Assembly: GCF_009689585.1 (NCBI RefSeq)
Contig: NZ_AP018694.1
Location: 434,001 to 498,000, forward strand
Length of the DNA: 64,000 nucleotides
From: Aquipluma nitroreducens
GTDB lineage: Bacteria > Bacteroidota > Bacteroidia > Bacteroidales > Prolixibacteraceae
Reading direction: 5' to 3'
Shown here: in pieces, positions 18,592 through 27,569 of the stretch
Numbering within the stretch: the first letter of the stretch is position 1
Layout: every line of letters starts with the position of its first letter
Made by a program: the position numbers and the translations under genes
Notes under the pieces: generated by a model
Database searches by the model: none
Told to the model about the DNA's origin: nothing
Seen by the model: only the letters and a program-made list of their open reading frames with translations

Positions 18592-20855
18592 ATTCGGATC
18601 GATGGAGACCTGGATTGTTTTTTTCGCATTTGCCAGGCAATGTTATCAAAGTTGGTTCCGTCCAGGGTAATCAAATAATTGGTATAAGGTTCCAGATCGA
18701 ACACGCGGATGGTTGTATCTTTATCGCTCACTTCAATGCGGCCTCCGTTGATGTGAACATTGAGACCAAAAGCTTTCGACTCATCAGGTTCGCGCCTGCC
18801 ATTGCAATTCAGATCAAGAAAAGGATATAGCGTAATTCCACCCTTACCCACACTTACGCGGCTGCTAGCTCCGATATAATTTGTTTTGGCATCTGTCATC
18901 AAGCTTCCACTTGCCGATTGCACCAGAGTTGTTGCACCGTTGCTCATCCGAGTTGAAAGGCCTACCTGCGCAAAAGAGAAATCATAACGGAATCCCACTT
19001 CTGTATTGCTAAAATCACTCTTAAAGTTTCGTTCGTATGATAAATTCAGATAGCCATTTTTGAACAGCTGTTTTTCCAATCCGCACTTCATCGATATCAA
19101 TTCTTGGTGATTGTAGTCAAATTGTGTTTGCGGAGTTAAAATAATGGCTCCCGGAAGCCTGAGTGAAAGAGAGAGGTTGCTGTAGGTATAAGGTTTTCCG
19201 AGATCCGAGATTAAGGAATAGGTGGTAAAGTTGGTATTTACCCCTAAGATGGCTCCGGAAAGCAATAATTCGGCGGTTGTATATTTTGTTTGGGGCATAA
19301 CAATCTGATTGAGCGTCAGTCGTGTAAAAGCAGCGAAATTTGAGGTGCGTACCGGAACTGATACAGCGACCTTACGTTCTTCAAGGTAGTTGTAATTAAT
19401 GGCCTTTTGTCCTTTTTCATATTTGGTGTAGTTGAGTTCAAACTGCAAATTCGAAGGCAGACGATAATTCAGAATTCCTTTTGATCTTACCCTATAGGTA
19501 TATTCTCCGGACAGCAAAAGGCTGGAAGCCAGCCGGAGCGAGGAATTTACAAATGGCATGAAGGTACCTGAAGTTACAGATGAAAGATATTCGAGGCCAC
19601 CACCAATCGTCATGCGGAGACTGATCCCGTAATTCAGATCAACGCGCGAAAAGAGACTGCCTCTGCCATCTTCAACAAAGCCGGCGCTGGTCTTATACTG
19701 GAATTCGCCCAGAGGTAGAAAGTTAAACGGGATGCTGATGTTTTGCACTTTGGAATGTTCTTCGCCCCAGAGACCATAATATCGCAGCTTCACATCGGTA
19801 TTTCCGTAAACAAGCGGAACTTCAAAAGAAAAAAAACCGGAAGCATCGGCTTTTACATAGTCAACCAGTACGCTGTTCACATAAAGTTCGACTAACCAGC
19901 CAGGTTCGGTGAAATCGCTTAGCGTGTATGACCCAAACGAGTGCCGGAAGGTGGTGGGCGCGTTGGTAAACTGAACCCCTACTACCGGTGAATATAATGA
20001 TGAAATGGCGCCTGTCGCTATTTTGCCCGCCAGTATCTGGCGTAGCGCCTTGTTGTCGTTATTGACATGACGCCAGAGATAGTATTGTTGCTTTTCGACG
20101 AAAGGCATATGGTTGTTGTAATTGAGTGTTACATTCGTTTCACCTCCGGCCACGACAGAGCCCAGTGAAAGGGTAAGCCGGGTATCAACATTGCCCGGCA
20201 TTTGTTCCGATGAGATGGCCGACCAGTCGGCATTACCGAAATGGAACAATGCGTTTTTTCGTTGAATGGTGATGTCAGCTTTTATTTCCCCTTTGAGTTG
20301 GCTGATATTCTTGCGCATCTGTTCCTGACGCATTTCGCGAATGATAGGAAGTTCAATCTTTGTGTTCAGCGAAACCGACAGGCTTCGGAAATTAAACGTA
20401 CACTGTAACCCGAATACTTGTCCGAAATAGCTCGATTTCAGGTACAGGTTGGTTTCTGTCCGTATAAGGTCGCCGGGTTGTATGTTGAATACCTTTTGCT
20501 GATAGACGATCTGATGGTTTACACGATCGATCAGATATAATGATTTCTCGTTGATAAAAAAGCCCCTTATTGAATCAAATCCTGACGCAGCTGTGTTCTT
20601 GATCTTCAAAAAGTCGAACACATCGGTAACCGACAAATACAGCGTTTCATCGCGGATAACCGCCGGAATCTCGGTTCCGCCAATTCGCGGAACATTAAAC
20701 GAAACCGATATTTCATCGTATTGAGGATCTTCCTGTGCCGAACTCTGTTCAGGAATAAGCGCTGCCACCAAAAGTAAAAAGGCTGCAGAATACCATAAGG
20801 CTGCATCTTGTATACACCTCATAGCGAAAATTGTGCCTGCAATTTTTCGTATCAT
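18579..20855 (-). CDS. Usher-like outer-membrane assembly protein (N-terminal and barrel part)
   Basis: 758 codons with an N-terminal signal peptide (to SSAQ). Residues ~45-190 look like an usher N-terminal domain. From ~200 to 650 there are many amphipathic strands, interrupted by a plug-like segment near residues 320-380 (GWLVELYVNSVLVDYV, ASGFFSFEVPLVYGNTDVKL). That pattern is typical of fimbrial ushers. FLDLNCNGRREPDE (~695) starts a Cna/SdrD-like domain. The frame breaks at an A7 run (18618-18624) after WQMRK and ends 13 codons later; the family-like sequence continues in the -1 frame. It is the last gene of the operon. Predicted role: secreting and ordering DUF4402 subunits delivered by the PapD-like chaperone. 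Confidence 0.7.
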   Translation of the reverse strand: MIRKIAGTIFAMRCIQDAALWYSAAFLLLVAALIPEQSSAQEDPQYDEISVSFNVPRIGGTEIPAVIRDETLYLSVTDVFDFLKIKNTAASGFDSIRGFFINEKSLYLIDRVNHQIVYQQKVFNIQPGDLIRTETNLYLKSSYFGQVFGLQCTFNFRSLSVSLNTKIELPIIREMRQEQMRKNISQLKGEIKADITIQRKNALFHFGNADWSAISSEQMPGNVDTRLTLSLGSVVAGGETNVTLNYNNHMPFVEKQQYYLWRHVNNDNKALRQILAGKIATGAISSLYSPVVGVQFTNAPTTFRHSFGSYTLSDFTEPGWLVELYVNSVLVDYVKADASGFFSFEVPLVYGNTDVKLRYYGLWGEEHSKVQNISIPFNFLPLGEFQYKTSAGFVEDGRGSLFSRVDLNYGISLRMTIGGGLEYLSSVTSGTFMPFVNSSLRLASSLLLSGEYTYRVRSKGILNYRLPSNLQFELNYTKYEKGQKAINYNYLEERKVAVSVPVRTSNFAAFTRLTLNQIVMPQTKYTTAELLLSGAILGVNTNFTTYSLISDLGKPYTYSNLSLSLRLPGAIILTPQTQFDYNHQELISMKCGLEKQLFKNGYLNLSYERNFKSDFSNTEVGFRYDFSFAQVGLSTRMSNGATTLVQSASGSLMTDAKTNYIGASSRVSVGKGGITLYPFLDLNCNGRREPDESKAFGLNVHINGGRIEVSDKDTTIRVFDLEPYTNYLITLDGTNFDNIAWQMRKKQSRSPSIRICSD

Positions 20856-20889
20856 CTTATTGGCAATCTGCTTTTACGTCTTATCAAAA

Positions 20890-21408
20890 TTATTCCTGAA
20901 TAAAAGTCACAGAGAATGTTCCGCCATAAATGCCGGACGGATTAGCCACTGAAGAGCCAACCTGAAGCGTACCTCCTATATTGACTGCGGTATGTGCCCC
21001 CGTTGTTACAAAAGGTGATTGAGGATTAGAATTGCCTATATGCAGTGTCATGGTGCCGCCATTGCTGCCCGTAAGAATGGCATCCGGTCCGTTTACAATG
21101 TTGACAATTGTTCCCGGAATGGCCTCCACATCGTAAAGCGCGGCAGAAAAACTGCTGCCGATCAGAATGATATCACCGGTGGACGATCGTGCACCGAATG
21201 GATCGATCGTTACCGTCGTTCCCGAACCACTGCCATAACAGAAGGTACCAAAATTCAGGTTCTGATACGTTGAGACCATTACCTGGATCGGTTTCGGAGG
21301 TTGCTCTTGCGCGAGAACAGACAGATGCCCAATGACAAGTATTATGGCGCCTAAAATTGCTAGGATAACAGGTTTCTTCCTCCCTGAATTCGTTCTTGAA
21401 AATATCAT
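20890..21408 (-). CDS. DUF4402 fimbrial subunit-like protein
   Basis: 172 aa. The signal segment ends near VLAQE. The DUF4402 pattern is clear: LNFGTFCYGSGSG near the start, TVTIDPFGARSSTGDI, a central beta-rich region, then NIGGTLQVGSSV and GIYGGTFSVTFIQE at the end. Its start ATG overlaps the stop of the adhesin gene by one base (TGATG), indicating translational coupling. Position between adhesin and usher suggests a tip adaptor or minor pilin, which is inference. Confidence 0.75.
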   Translation of the reverse strand: MIFSRTNSGRKKPVILAILGAIILVIGHLSVLAQEQPPKPIQVMVSTYQNLNFGTFCYGSGSGTTVTIDPFGARSSTGDIILIGSSFSAALYDVEAIPGTIVNIVNGPDAILTGSNGGTMTLHIGNSNPQSPFVTTGAHTAVNIGGTLQVGSSVANPSGIYGGTFSVTFIQE

Positions 21409-24400
21409 CAGTTAGTAATTATTATTTTTTTTGAATAAACAGATTGTCCGGAATAAAAACTAACCACATACACTCCATCCCTCATATGCGGGTCAAGTTC
21501 ATGGGTACCTGTTCCGGGAAGTTGTCTGCGAAAAATTTCCTGCCCCATCATGTTGTAAACGACCAGATCGCCCTTCTCTTCCGATGTTCCGGTAAAAGAA
21601 ACCATGAGTTTTCGTCCTGAAGGATAAACCACAAATTCAGCGCTTCCGTTTTGATTGGGAGGCAGTACACGCCAACTGAATATCAGGCTAAACCGGCTCT
21701 CATCCGATCCGGCAGTCATATTTAGCTTGTAGCCGCCCCGTTGCAACAGGTCGGTGTTGATTCCGGTTCTTTTATCCGATAAATAGATTTGCAGGCCTGA
21801 AGGCATATTTTCTATCTGAGCCGCCTGAAAAAAAATCAAACCATCCTGTTCCGTTTTGAGGCCAAGCGGAACTAATGAAATACTGTCGGGATAAGGAATT
21901 GCGTCAATGGAAAGCCGGTTGGCATCTTTCGAGAGCGTATAAAGATTGGGAGACTTTACGTCGGTATTCATCAATTTCAAGGCATCCGACTCTTTGTCGA
22001 AAGAAGGCGTGGCCCCGTCGTCGAAATACACCACAAGCGGGTCGGCAGGATTTGTTTCCTCAGAATATTCCGCGGTAAGCCTTATAACCGGTCTTGTTTC
22101 AAGGCAGGCCGATTTAAACACAGGTGCAAGATTGTTTACTCTTACCCAGTTGTCTAAACCAAATGTTGCGCTGACCGGATAGGCCCCGTCGGAAACATGT
22201 ACAAAAAAACCCTGCATTGCTGCAATCATGTTATTGGCAATTCCATCGCTCGAAACCCCGTTGATGTAAGTGCTGTATGTTCCGGTGTATGGATCGGTGG
22301 AGCCTGTATTGAAATAATAAACTGCATTATCCACGTTCCCCCTGGTCCAGCCGCTTACCGCATCCCAGTCGATAGGCGAAGGATAAGGATTTCCTACCAG
22401 GTTAAACCCTTTGGTGTAGGTCTCATTTGTATTGTACAAGGTAATCGGCGATAAAATATTATCATTGACAACACCACTCAGGCTAACTGTTACCGCCGAA
22501 GCCAGGGTTCCGAAATTTGCGGCATAGCCCAGCATGGGCGTCAGCGGTCCGGTGGGGTTGGTGTAAGTTACCCATCCTGAAGTGGTTTTGCTTTCGTCGT
22601 ATGTGTAAAATGCAGGAAAGGACGCTCCCAGATCGAGATAAGCCGCAAAAGCATTTACCGTTGCCGACTGAAAAGGGGAGCTGAAATATTTATATCCGAA
22701 TGAAGATGGAAGATAACGCTGCACGATAACATTTCCTGTTACAGTGCCGGTGCCCGAACCATCAATCAGGGCCGTTTGCGCGGCTGTTGACACAAGGGTT
22801 AACTGTCCGCCGGAAGAGAGGTTCCCGTTTTGTGGAGCTACAATCCCGGTAACCAAGAGCGGCCCCAGCAAACTGACCCCCGCAGAATTATTAATCGTCA
22901 GGTTCATGATCGTGTTGCCTGCAAAAACATCAGCGCCTATTGATTGGGCGACTGAGCCCTTCATTTCAATGGTTCCGGCAGTTGCAGTAAAGGTTCCGCT
23001 GTTCGAGACCGTTCCGGCAATCTGAATCGTATTGTCAATAACCGTCAGCGACGATCCGTTGTCGATCACTATATTTTTAGCCGCTCCTTCCGCTCCGTTT
23101 TGAAGAATCGGTTTATTGGGCACATTGGGTATCAGCACATCTGTGGTTAAATCGGGGATGACTCCGCAGGACCAGTTTCCGGAAATATTCCAGTCGGTGC
23201 TGACATCACCGATCCAACTCAGGACTTCAATAGTAGCTATAACCTCACTACGCGGGCTTGAGGTGGTTCCGTTGTAAGTGGCATCGACATAATAGGATGT
23301 CGTCGTTGAAATTGAAGCAGTGGTGTACGAATTCCCTGTAGCCAGTAAATTCCCGCCGGTAGCCTGATCATACCACTTAATAACGCTTCCTTCGGGGGAT
23401 GCCGTTGCCTGAAGGGTCACCGTTCCGGAGCCACACCGGGAGCCGGGAGTTGTGCCTGTAATTTCAGGATTAGCCGGACAATTGCCTCCTGCCAGCGTAC
23501 AGTAAAATCCAAACAAAGGATTATCCGCTGAATTTAAGTCAATCGTATTTATTCCGGTGGGAACTAACCCGCCCAGGACGGGCGATTGATCGAATACATA
23601 AACATCGCCCCCATTATTTGCAATGACACTCCAGTTCGGAGGATTTTGAAAATCACCTGCGACAATGATTCTTCCCTGATTATTTATAATCGATCCTGAG
23701 ATCCCGGTATAATTGCCTAAAACAACCAAAACACCATGAGGTCCAATCGTTAAGGTCGGTTTTGTTGCCAGAAAATCACCCGTCACAACCAGTGTATCAC
23801 AAAGATATTGTGTGGAAGTACCCAGAGTTAAATTGCCATCGATAGTGATGTAACCGGATATCCCAATAGTATGGGAATTATTGGGATTATAAGGGGGGGG
23901 GATCACATCGGCCGGATTATTTGTCCCCCATAAAGCAGGATCGGTCCATAATCCGGTATAATTGTCGCGGCTAAAATATTCAAAACCGGCAGGTATGCAA
24001 TCCGAAACCACAACATAAGCAGAATCGGTGATAGAGCATCCTTTGGCATTTACAGCCGTACAGACATAGAAGCCGGACATGGCGCCCGAAGCATTGTTGA
24101 TACTCAAAGAGGTATTGGCTGTGGTCTGTGAGAACCCATTGGGCCCGCTCCAATGGTAGTAGATGGGGTTATATTGCCAACTATTTTGTGCTTGCGCCGT
24201 TAAACTGATTGTCCCGCCCATGCCAACCGAGCCGCCGGAGGAGTGAGGAATTCCCCATGGGTTGCCCCATGAGGGGGTGGTGCTTGACGCACAATTAAAG
24301 GAAGCCAATATCTCCTCGGGAACTTCCGTGATATTATTGGCCAGATCGATGGAGGTACCATAATCGCATGCGTCACCGATTGTTTCCGTGGTACCTGAAT

Positions 24401-24935
24401 AACCGTTCGCTGTGGTGGTAAAATTACTCCACGGAGTATCAACGGTGCCAAAGATATAAATATGCGCCCCGGAAATAGAAATAATGCCCTGGTTGGCAGA
24501 GCCCTGTTTGTAAAAATCGCCCCTGACAATAAAATAACTCGAAAGATCCAGCGAAACTTTATTCCCTAAATTTGCATTTCCATTTACAATAACCTTTGAG
24601 CCCGAAGACAGCACCAGTTCCGACTGATCATTGCCAGAAAAATCCATAGATAAATCGCCATTCACAACCAACGTCCCTACCACAACAAGCTTACCTGTAG
24701 TTTTATCAATAGTCAGGTTATCTAACTCAACTGTCGTGCTGCTGTCTATGATTACAGAGTCGTGAATGATCACATTATCGGCTTTTTCGGGAATTCCGGC
24801 AGGACTCCAGAGCACTGCGGTATTCCAATTCCCTGAAAGGATTGATGTTTTTGTTGCTGCCTGAACAAAAGTTACCGAAAATAACAACATCATCCCTAAG
24901 GAGCATAATTTCAGGGATTGCTGTTTTATTCTCAT
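21408..24935 (-). CDS. Large secreted adhesin with T9SS type A sorting tail
   Basis: 1175 aa with a signal peptide (FVQAA). Residues ~30-150 form beta-helix-like rungs (WNTAVLWSPAGIPEKADNV, GTLVVNGDLSM), and similar ladders recur at ~330-460 and ~590-700. Ig-like segments occur at ~225-310 and ~490-570 (GSRCGSGTVTLQATASPEGS). The end has a typical C-terminal T9SS signal (ending VYVVSFYSGQSVYSKKIIITN in spirit, with GDLVVYNMMGQEIF before it). T9SS cargo crosses the outer membrane by the Por machinery and is often attached to the surface. Here it lies inside a chaperone-usher-like operon, overlapping the next gene by one base and following the chaperone by 25 bp. Confidence 0.8.
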   Translation of the reverse strand: MRIKQQSLKLCSLGMMLLFSVTFVQAATKTSILSGNWNTAVLWSPAGIPEKADNVIIHDSVIIDSSTTVELDNLTIDKTTGKLVVVGTLVVNGDLSMDFSGNDQSELVLSSGSKVIVNGNANLGNKVSLDLSSYFIVRGDFYKQGSANQGIISISGAHIYIFGTVDTPWSNFTTTANGYSGTTETIGDACDYGTSIDLANNITEVPEEILASFNCASSTTPSWGNPWGIPHSSGGSVGMGGTISLTAQAQNSWQYNPIYYHWSGPNGFSQTTANTSLSINNASGAMSGFYVCTAVNAKGCSITDSAYVVVSDCIPAGFEYFSRDNYTGLWTDPALWGTNNPADVIPPPYNPNNSHTIGISGYITIDGNLTLGTSTQYLCDTLVVTGDFLATKPTLTIGPHGVLVVLGNYTGISGSIINNQGRIIVAGDFQNPPNWSVIANNGGDVYVFDQSPVLGGLVPTGINTIDLNSADNPLFGFYCTLAGGNCPANPEITGTTPGSRCGSGTVTLQATASPEGSVIKWYDQATGGNLLATGNSYTTASISTTTSYYVDATYNGTTSSPRSEVIATIEVLSWIGDVSTDWNISGNWSCGVIPDLTTDVLIPNVPNKPILQNGAEGAAKNIVIDNGSSLTVIDNTIQIAGTVSNSGTFTATAGTIEMKGSVAQSIGADVFAGNTIMNLTINNSAGVSLLGPLLVTGIVAPQNGNLSSGGQLTLVSTAAQTALIDGSGTGTVTGNVIVQRYLPSSFGYKYFSSPFQSATVNAFAAYLDLGASFPAFYTYDESKTTSGWVTYTNPTGPLTPMLGYAANFGTLASAVTVSLSGVVNDNILSPITLYNTNETYTKGFNLVGNPYPSPIDWDAVSGWTRGNVDNAVYYFNTGSTDPYTGTYSTYINGVSSDGIANNMIAAMQGFFVHVSDGAYPVSATFGLDNWVRVNNLAPVFKSACLETRPVIRLTAEYSEETNPADPLVVYFDDGATPSFDKESDALKLMNTDVKSPNLYTLSKDANRLSIDAIPYPDSISLVPLGLKTEQDGLIFFQAAQIENMPSGLQIYLSDKRTGINTDLLQRGGYKLNMTAGSDESRFSLIFSWRVLPPNQNGSAEFVVYPSGRKLMVSFTGTSEEKGDLVVYNMMGQEIFRRQLPGTGTHELDPHMRDGVYVVSFYSGQSVYSKKIIITN

Positions 24936-24960
24936 GGCTTATATTTTCATCTGAAGTCAA

Positions 24961-25839
24961 TCACAATTTTAACCCTGCTTCGGCAAATTTTTCGGGTTTA
25001 ATATCCGATTGTGCATAATACGTTACAACTAAGTGGCCGGAGTGATAATCAACAACGGCTTCTTTATCCAAATCCATCCGGTACCGTCTTATGGCATTGG
25101 GGGTATATACGGCAATCCCGTTTACCACACCAACCTGAGTCTCTTTACCGGTTGGCGAAACATGTACTACTTTCAGGTCGCCATACACCGACATGTTTCC
25201 GATACGGTTAAAGGTTACATCGAGCCGGTTGGTTGTGTCGTTTACCATTTCCAGTTTTAAATCCGAAAGGCTGACTTTGGTGGTTGATTCGCCCACCCGG
25301 ATAATTACCGGAATGGTAATCCCGAATATGGGAACCAGTTTAACGCTGACTGCAGTCGAATCCAGTGTTTTATCTTCTTCGCCCAGCGCTACCTGTTTGG
25401 GCACAGCCCTGAAATAAACATGCGAACGGTATTCTCCCGGCGCCAGTTTACTGGTATTGGTTACCTGCATCTTTACCACCTGGGCTTCGTTTGGACCAAG
25501 CGTTACCGTCCGGGGAAAAAAACGAATGTTCTTGTCGGCAAAATTTTGACCCGGATCAGGTTGGGTAATTTCTTCGAACGAACCATCCTCTTTCATACGG
25601 TACTCTACGATTGACACATTGTATTTGGCTGTATCCCGGCCGGTATTAGCCAAATTGAGCTCGTGAACCCGTTTTGTTCCGTCGAATACCACGCGGCGCG
25701 GAGTAATCAGCAGGTTTCCCTGCGCCTTAACTCCGGAAGGGCAAATAACTGATAAGGTAACTAAACAGGATAATACTAATCCAATATACTTTGCTTTGTG
25801 TTGAACCTGCTTTTGCTGTACAATTTCTGATTTACACAT
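24961..25839 (-). CDS. PapD-like periplasmic pilus chaperone
   Basis: 292 aa with a signal peptide ending VKAQ. The first Ig-like domain has the chaperone landmarks LLITPRRVVFDG, ELNLANTGRDTAKYNVS, FFPRTVTLGPNEAQVVKMQV and GEYRSHVYFRAVP. A second domain follows from ~165. Such chaperones complete the folds of incomplete Ig-like pilin subunits in the periplasm and deliver them to an usher. It lies directly upstream of the adhesin gene. A sigma-54-like -24 element lies ~27-43 bp upstream of its ATG. Confidence 0.8.
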   Translation of the reverse strand: MCKSEIVQQKQVQHKAKYIGLVLSCLVTLSVICPSGVKAQGNLLITPRRVVFDGTKRVHELNLANTGRDTAKYNVSIVEYRMKEDGSFEEITQPDPGQNFADKNIRFFPRTVTLGPNEAQVVKMQVTNTSKLAPGEYRSHVYFRAVPKQVALGEEDKTLDSTAVSVKLVPIFGITIPVIIRVGESTTKVSLSDLKLEMVNDTTNRLDVTFNRIGNMSVYGDLKVVHVSPTGKETQVGVVNGIAVYTPNAIRRYRMDLDKEAVVDYHSGHLVVTYYAQSDIKPEKFAEAGLKL

Positions 25840-25865
25840 GACTCAAAATTTAAATTAAAAACACT

Positions 25866-25882
25866 TAATATTTCTGTGCCAA
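25866..25882 (-). promoter_or_regulatory. Possible sigma-54 promoter upstream of chaperone
   Basis: On the minus strand this reads TTGGCACAGAAATATTA. The -24 block TTGGCAC is perfect against YTGGCAC, but the -12 block (TATTA instead of TTGCA) is poor. It is 27 nt from the chaperone ATG. On its own it is weak evidence. It gains weight from the better site upstream of the DUF4402 gene at 27075 in the same cluster. Confidence 0.4.
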
Positions 25883-25919
25883 ACAATTTCACCGCATTTT
25901 AGACAAATTCCCGAGTTTG

Positions 25920-26440
25920 TTAATTGTAGGCAAAAGTTATTGAATAGGTGCCCGTGTATATGCCCACTGGATTATCCTCAGTATTGCCCACGGTGAGGGT
26001 GGCTCCAACATTCACAGCCAGCGAACCGCCATTGAGTTTACCTGTACCAATACCCGCGGGGGGACTGATTCCCAGTCGCTGACCAGCATGGTTTTCGAGC
26101 TGGCCACATTGATCAGAACAGCCGGGGTCGAAGGCAGGGTAATGGAAAACGAGGCTTCGCTCGCCCCGGTAATGTAAAAAGCGGCCGGGGCAAACGCACC
26201 GCCACTTAAGGCCAGGGTGCCTGTGGCATGACGTACACCTTGCGGTGACATGTAAATCTGACCGCCTTGCTCTTCGGGCGAAAACCGGCCGAAGTTAAGC
26301 TGCGAGGTTTCGGTGGCTGTAAGCGCCGCGATTACTTCGGCAAAAGCCCGGGCCGAAATGCTGGCCTGGGCTTGTACCTGTTGGACTGTTATTCCTAAGA
26401 ACAAAGCAACCATAGGAAACAGCCAAACAATCTTCTTCAT
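25920..26440 (-). CDS. DUF4402 subunit, frameshifted in a C6 run
   Basis: The start (MKKIVWLFPMVALFLG) and signal peptide are intact. SQLNFGRFSPEEQGGQIYMS and the following strands match DUF4402. At the C6 run (plus-strand G6, 26058-26063) the frame is lost, and translation would stop at 26012. In the other frame the family-typical end is present: GTGKLNGGSLAVNVGATLTV, then GIYTGTYSITFAYN and TAA at 25920. One extra C would restore a ~173-aa pilin-like protein. This may be an off-phase variant, a true mutation or a homopolymer undercall. Confidence 0.75.
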
Positions 26441-26535
26441 ATTGCTTTATGGTTTAGATGAAGATAAAAACAAATGATGAGTGCCCGCGAAAAATCGCAT
26501 AGAGCAATGTTAATTGTTCTGAGTAAATTTATTTT

Positions 26536-27075
26536 CTAATTGTAATTAACTGTAACCGTAAAAGGAGTGCTAGAGACATATTCCCCTGCAGGCTGTGCCG
26601 CAGCAATATGAAGTGTAGCCCCTACTTTAATAGTCTGTGCTCCACTTGCATTTAAAGTTCCTCCATCTGCCTCAGTTGGGGTACTCGTCCATGTATCAAC
26701 TGTCATCTCATTGGCTCCTGATGTAACTGTAGTTGTAGAAGAAGGAAGTGTAATTGAATAAGTGTAGCTATTGGCACCCGTAACATCAAAACTAGCTGCA
26801 GATACAGCTCCGGGTACAGCAGGAAGAGTGACACCATCTGTAGCGTTACGGGTCCCGGCCGGTGTAAGTTCAACGGTTCCTGCAGTTGAACTTTGTACAG
26901 CGACATTACCGAAATTCATATTACCTCCATTAGTAGCTGTACTGGTTAGTTCGATTGCGATTGGAGTTACAATAGTACCTGTGGCGTTGGCGGTAGCACT
27001 TTCTTGTCCGAACGAGTTTGCCGAGAATCCAAGGATTGCGACGGCGAGAGCGAAGAATTTCATTAAACTTTTCAT
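26536..27075 (-). CDS. DUF4402 pilin-like subunit (candidate major subunit)
   Basis: 179 aa with a signal peptide ending SFGQ. It shows the full DUF4402 pattern (GGNMNFGNVAVQSSTAGTV, TPAGTRNATDGV, IKVGATLHIAAAQPAGEY, ending FTVTVNYN). It is highly enriched in Thr, Ser, Ala and Val, with no Cys, as in abundant surface pilins. A near-consensus sigma-54 promoter lies 62 nt upstream, and the gene stands apart from its neighbours by ~95 and ~490 bp, so it may be expressed most strongly. Its role as major subunit is inferred. Confidence 0.75.
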   Translation of the reverse strand: MKSLMKFFALAVAILGFSANSFGQESATANATGTIVTPIAIELTSTATNGGNMNFGNVAVQSSTAGTVELTPAGTRNATDGVTLPAVPGAVSAASFDVTGANSYTYSITLPSSTTTVTSGANEMTVDTWTSTPTEADGGTLNASGAQTIKVGATLHIAAAQPAGEYVSSTPFTVTVNYN

Positions 27076-27136
27076 TTTTTTTGATTTTTAACCTTAATTG
27101 AATTATTCTAAATATTTTCTAATTTGATAGAGCTTT

Positions 27137-27153
27137 AACATAGATCGTGCCAA
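27137..27153 (-). promoter_or_regulatory. Sigma-54 (-24/-12) promoter
   Basis: The minus strand reads TTGGCACGATCTATGTT. Against YTGGCACGRNNNTTGCW, the -24 block and following G and R match fully; the -12 block is ATGTT rather than TTGCW. Transcription would start ~50 nt before the ATG at 27075. A sigma-54 dependent response regulator is encoded at 16379, at the far end of the same locus. Confidence 0.65.
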
Positions 27154-27569
27154 AGTGATTATTAGGACAATTTTCATTCTAACAAAATGCACATAAATAC
27201 CTTAATAATAACATTTTATATAGAAATATAAATTTTATAACGACATATTATTTTGTTCAGTAAAATTTTTTTTATCCGATTAGTTGAAACAAGAATTTTA
27301 CAATTTGTAAAATATTTTTATCCACCGAATTTGAGTTGTTTTCAGGATACCAGCATATCTTTTTGGTAGCAACTGGAAATTATCAATGAGATTTTGAAAG
27401 GAACAAAGAAGAGACCGAAAATGGAAAATGAGAGCTGAAAAAGAGTAAACGAGACATGAAAAGAATTGCTGAAATCTGGGAAAAATAAAAGAGTGTTGTT
27501 AAAGAGAAAATGATAACTTGAAAGAAATAAAAGAGCTTTCTAAAATGGCATACGTCCGGTTAATAGGGC
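27154..27569. other. AT-rich intergenic region with purine-rich tract
   Basis: Nothing codes convincingly here. From ~27385 to 27545 the plus strand is strikingly purine-rich, with recurring GAAA, GAGA and AAAGAG units and few C residues. It could hold activator sites for the sigma-54 promoter, but no clear dyad was found. Confidence 0.35.
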
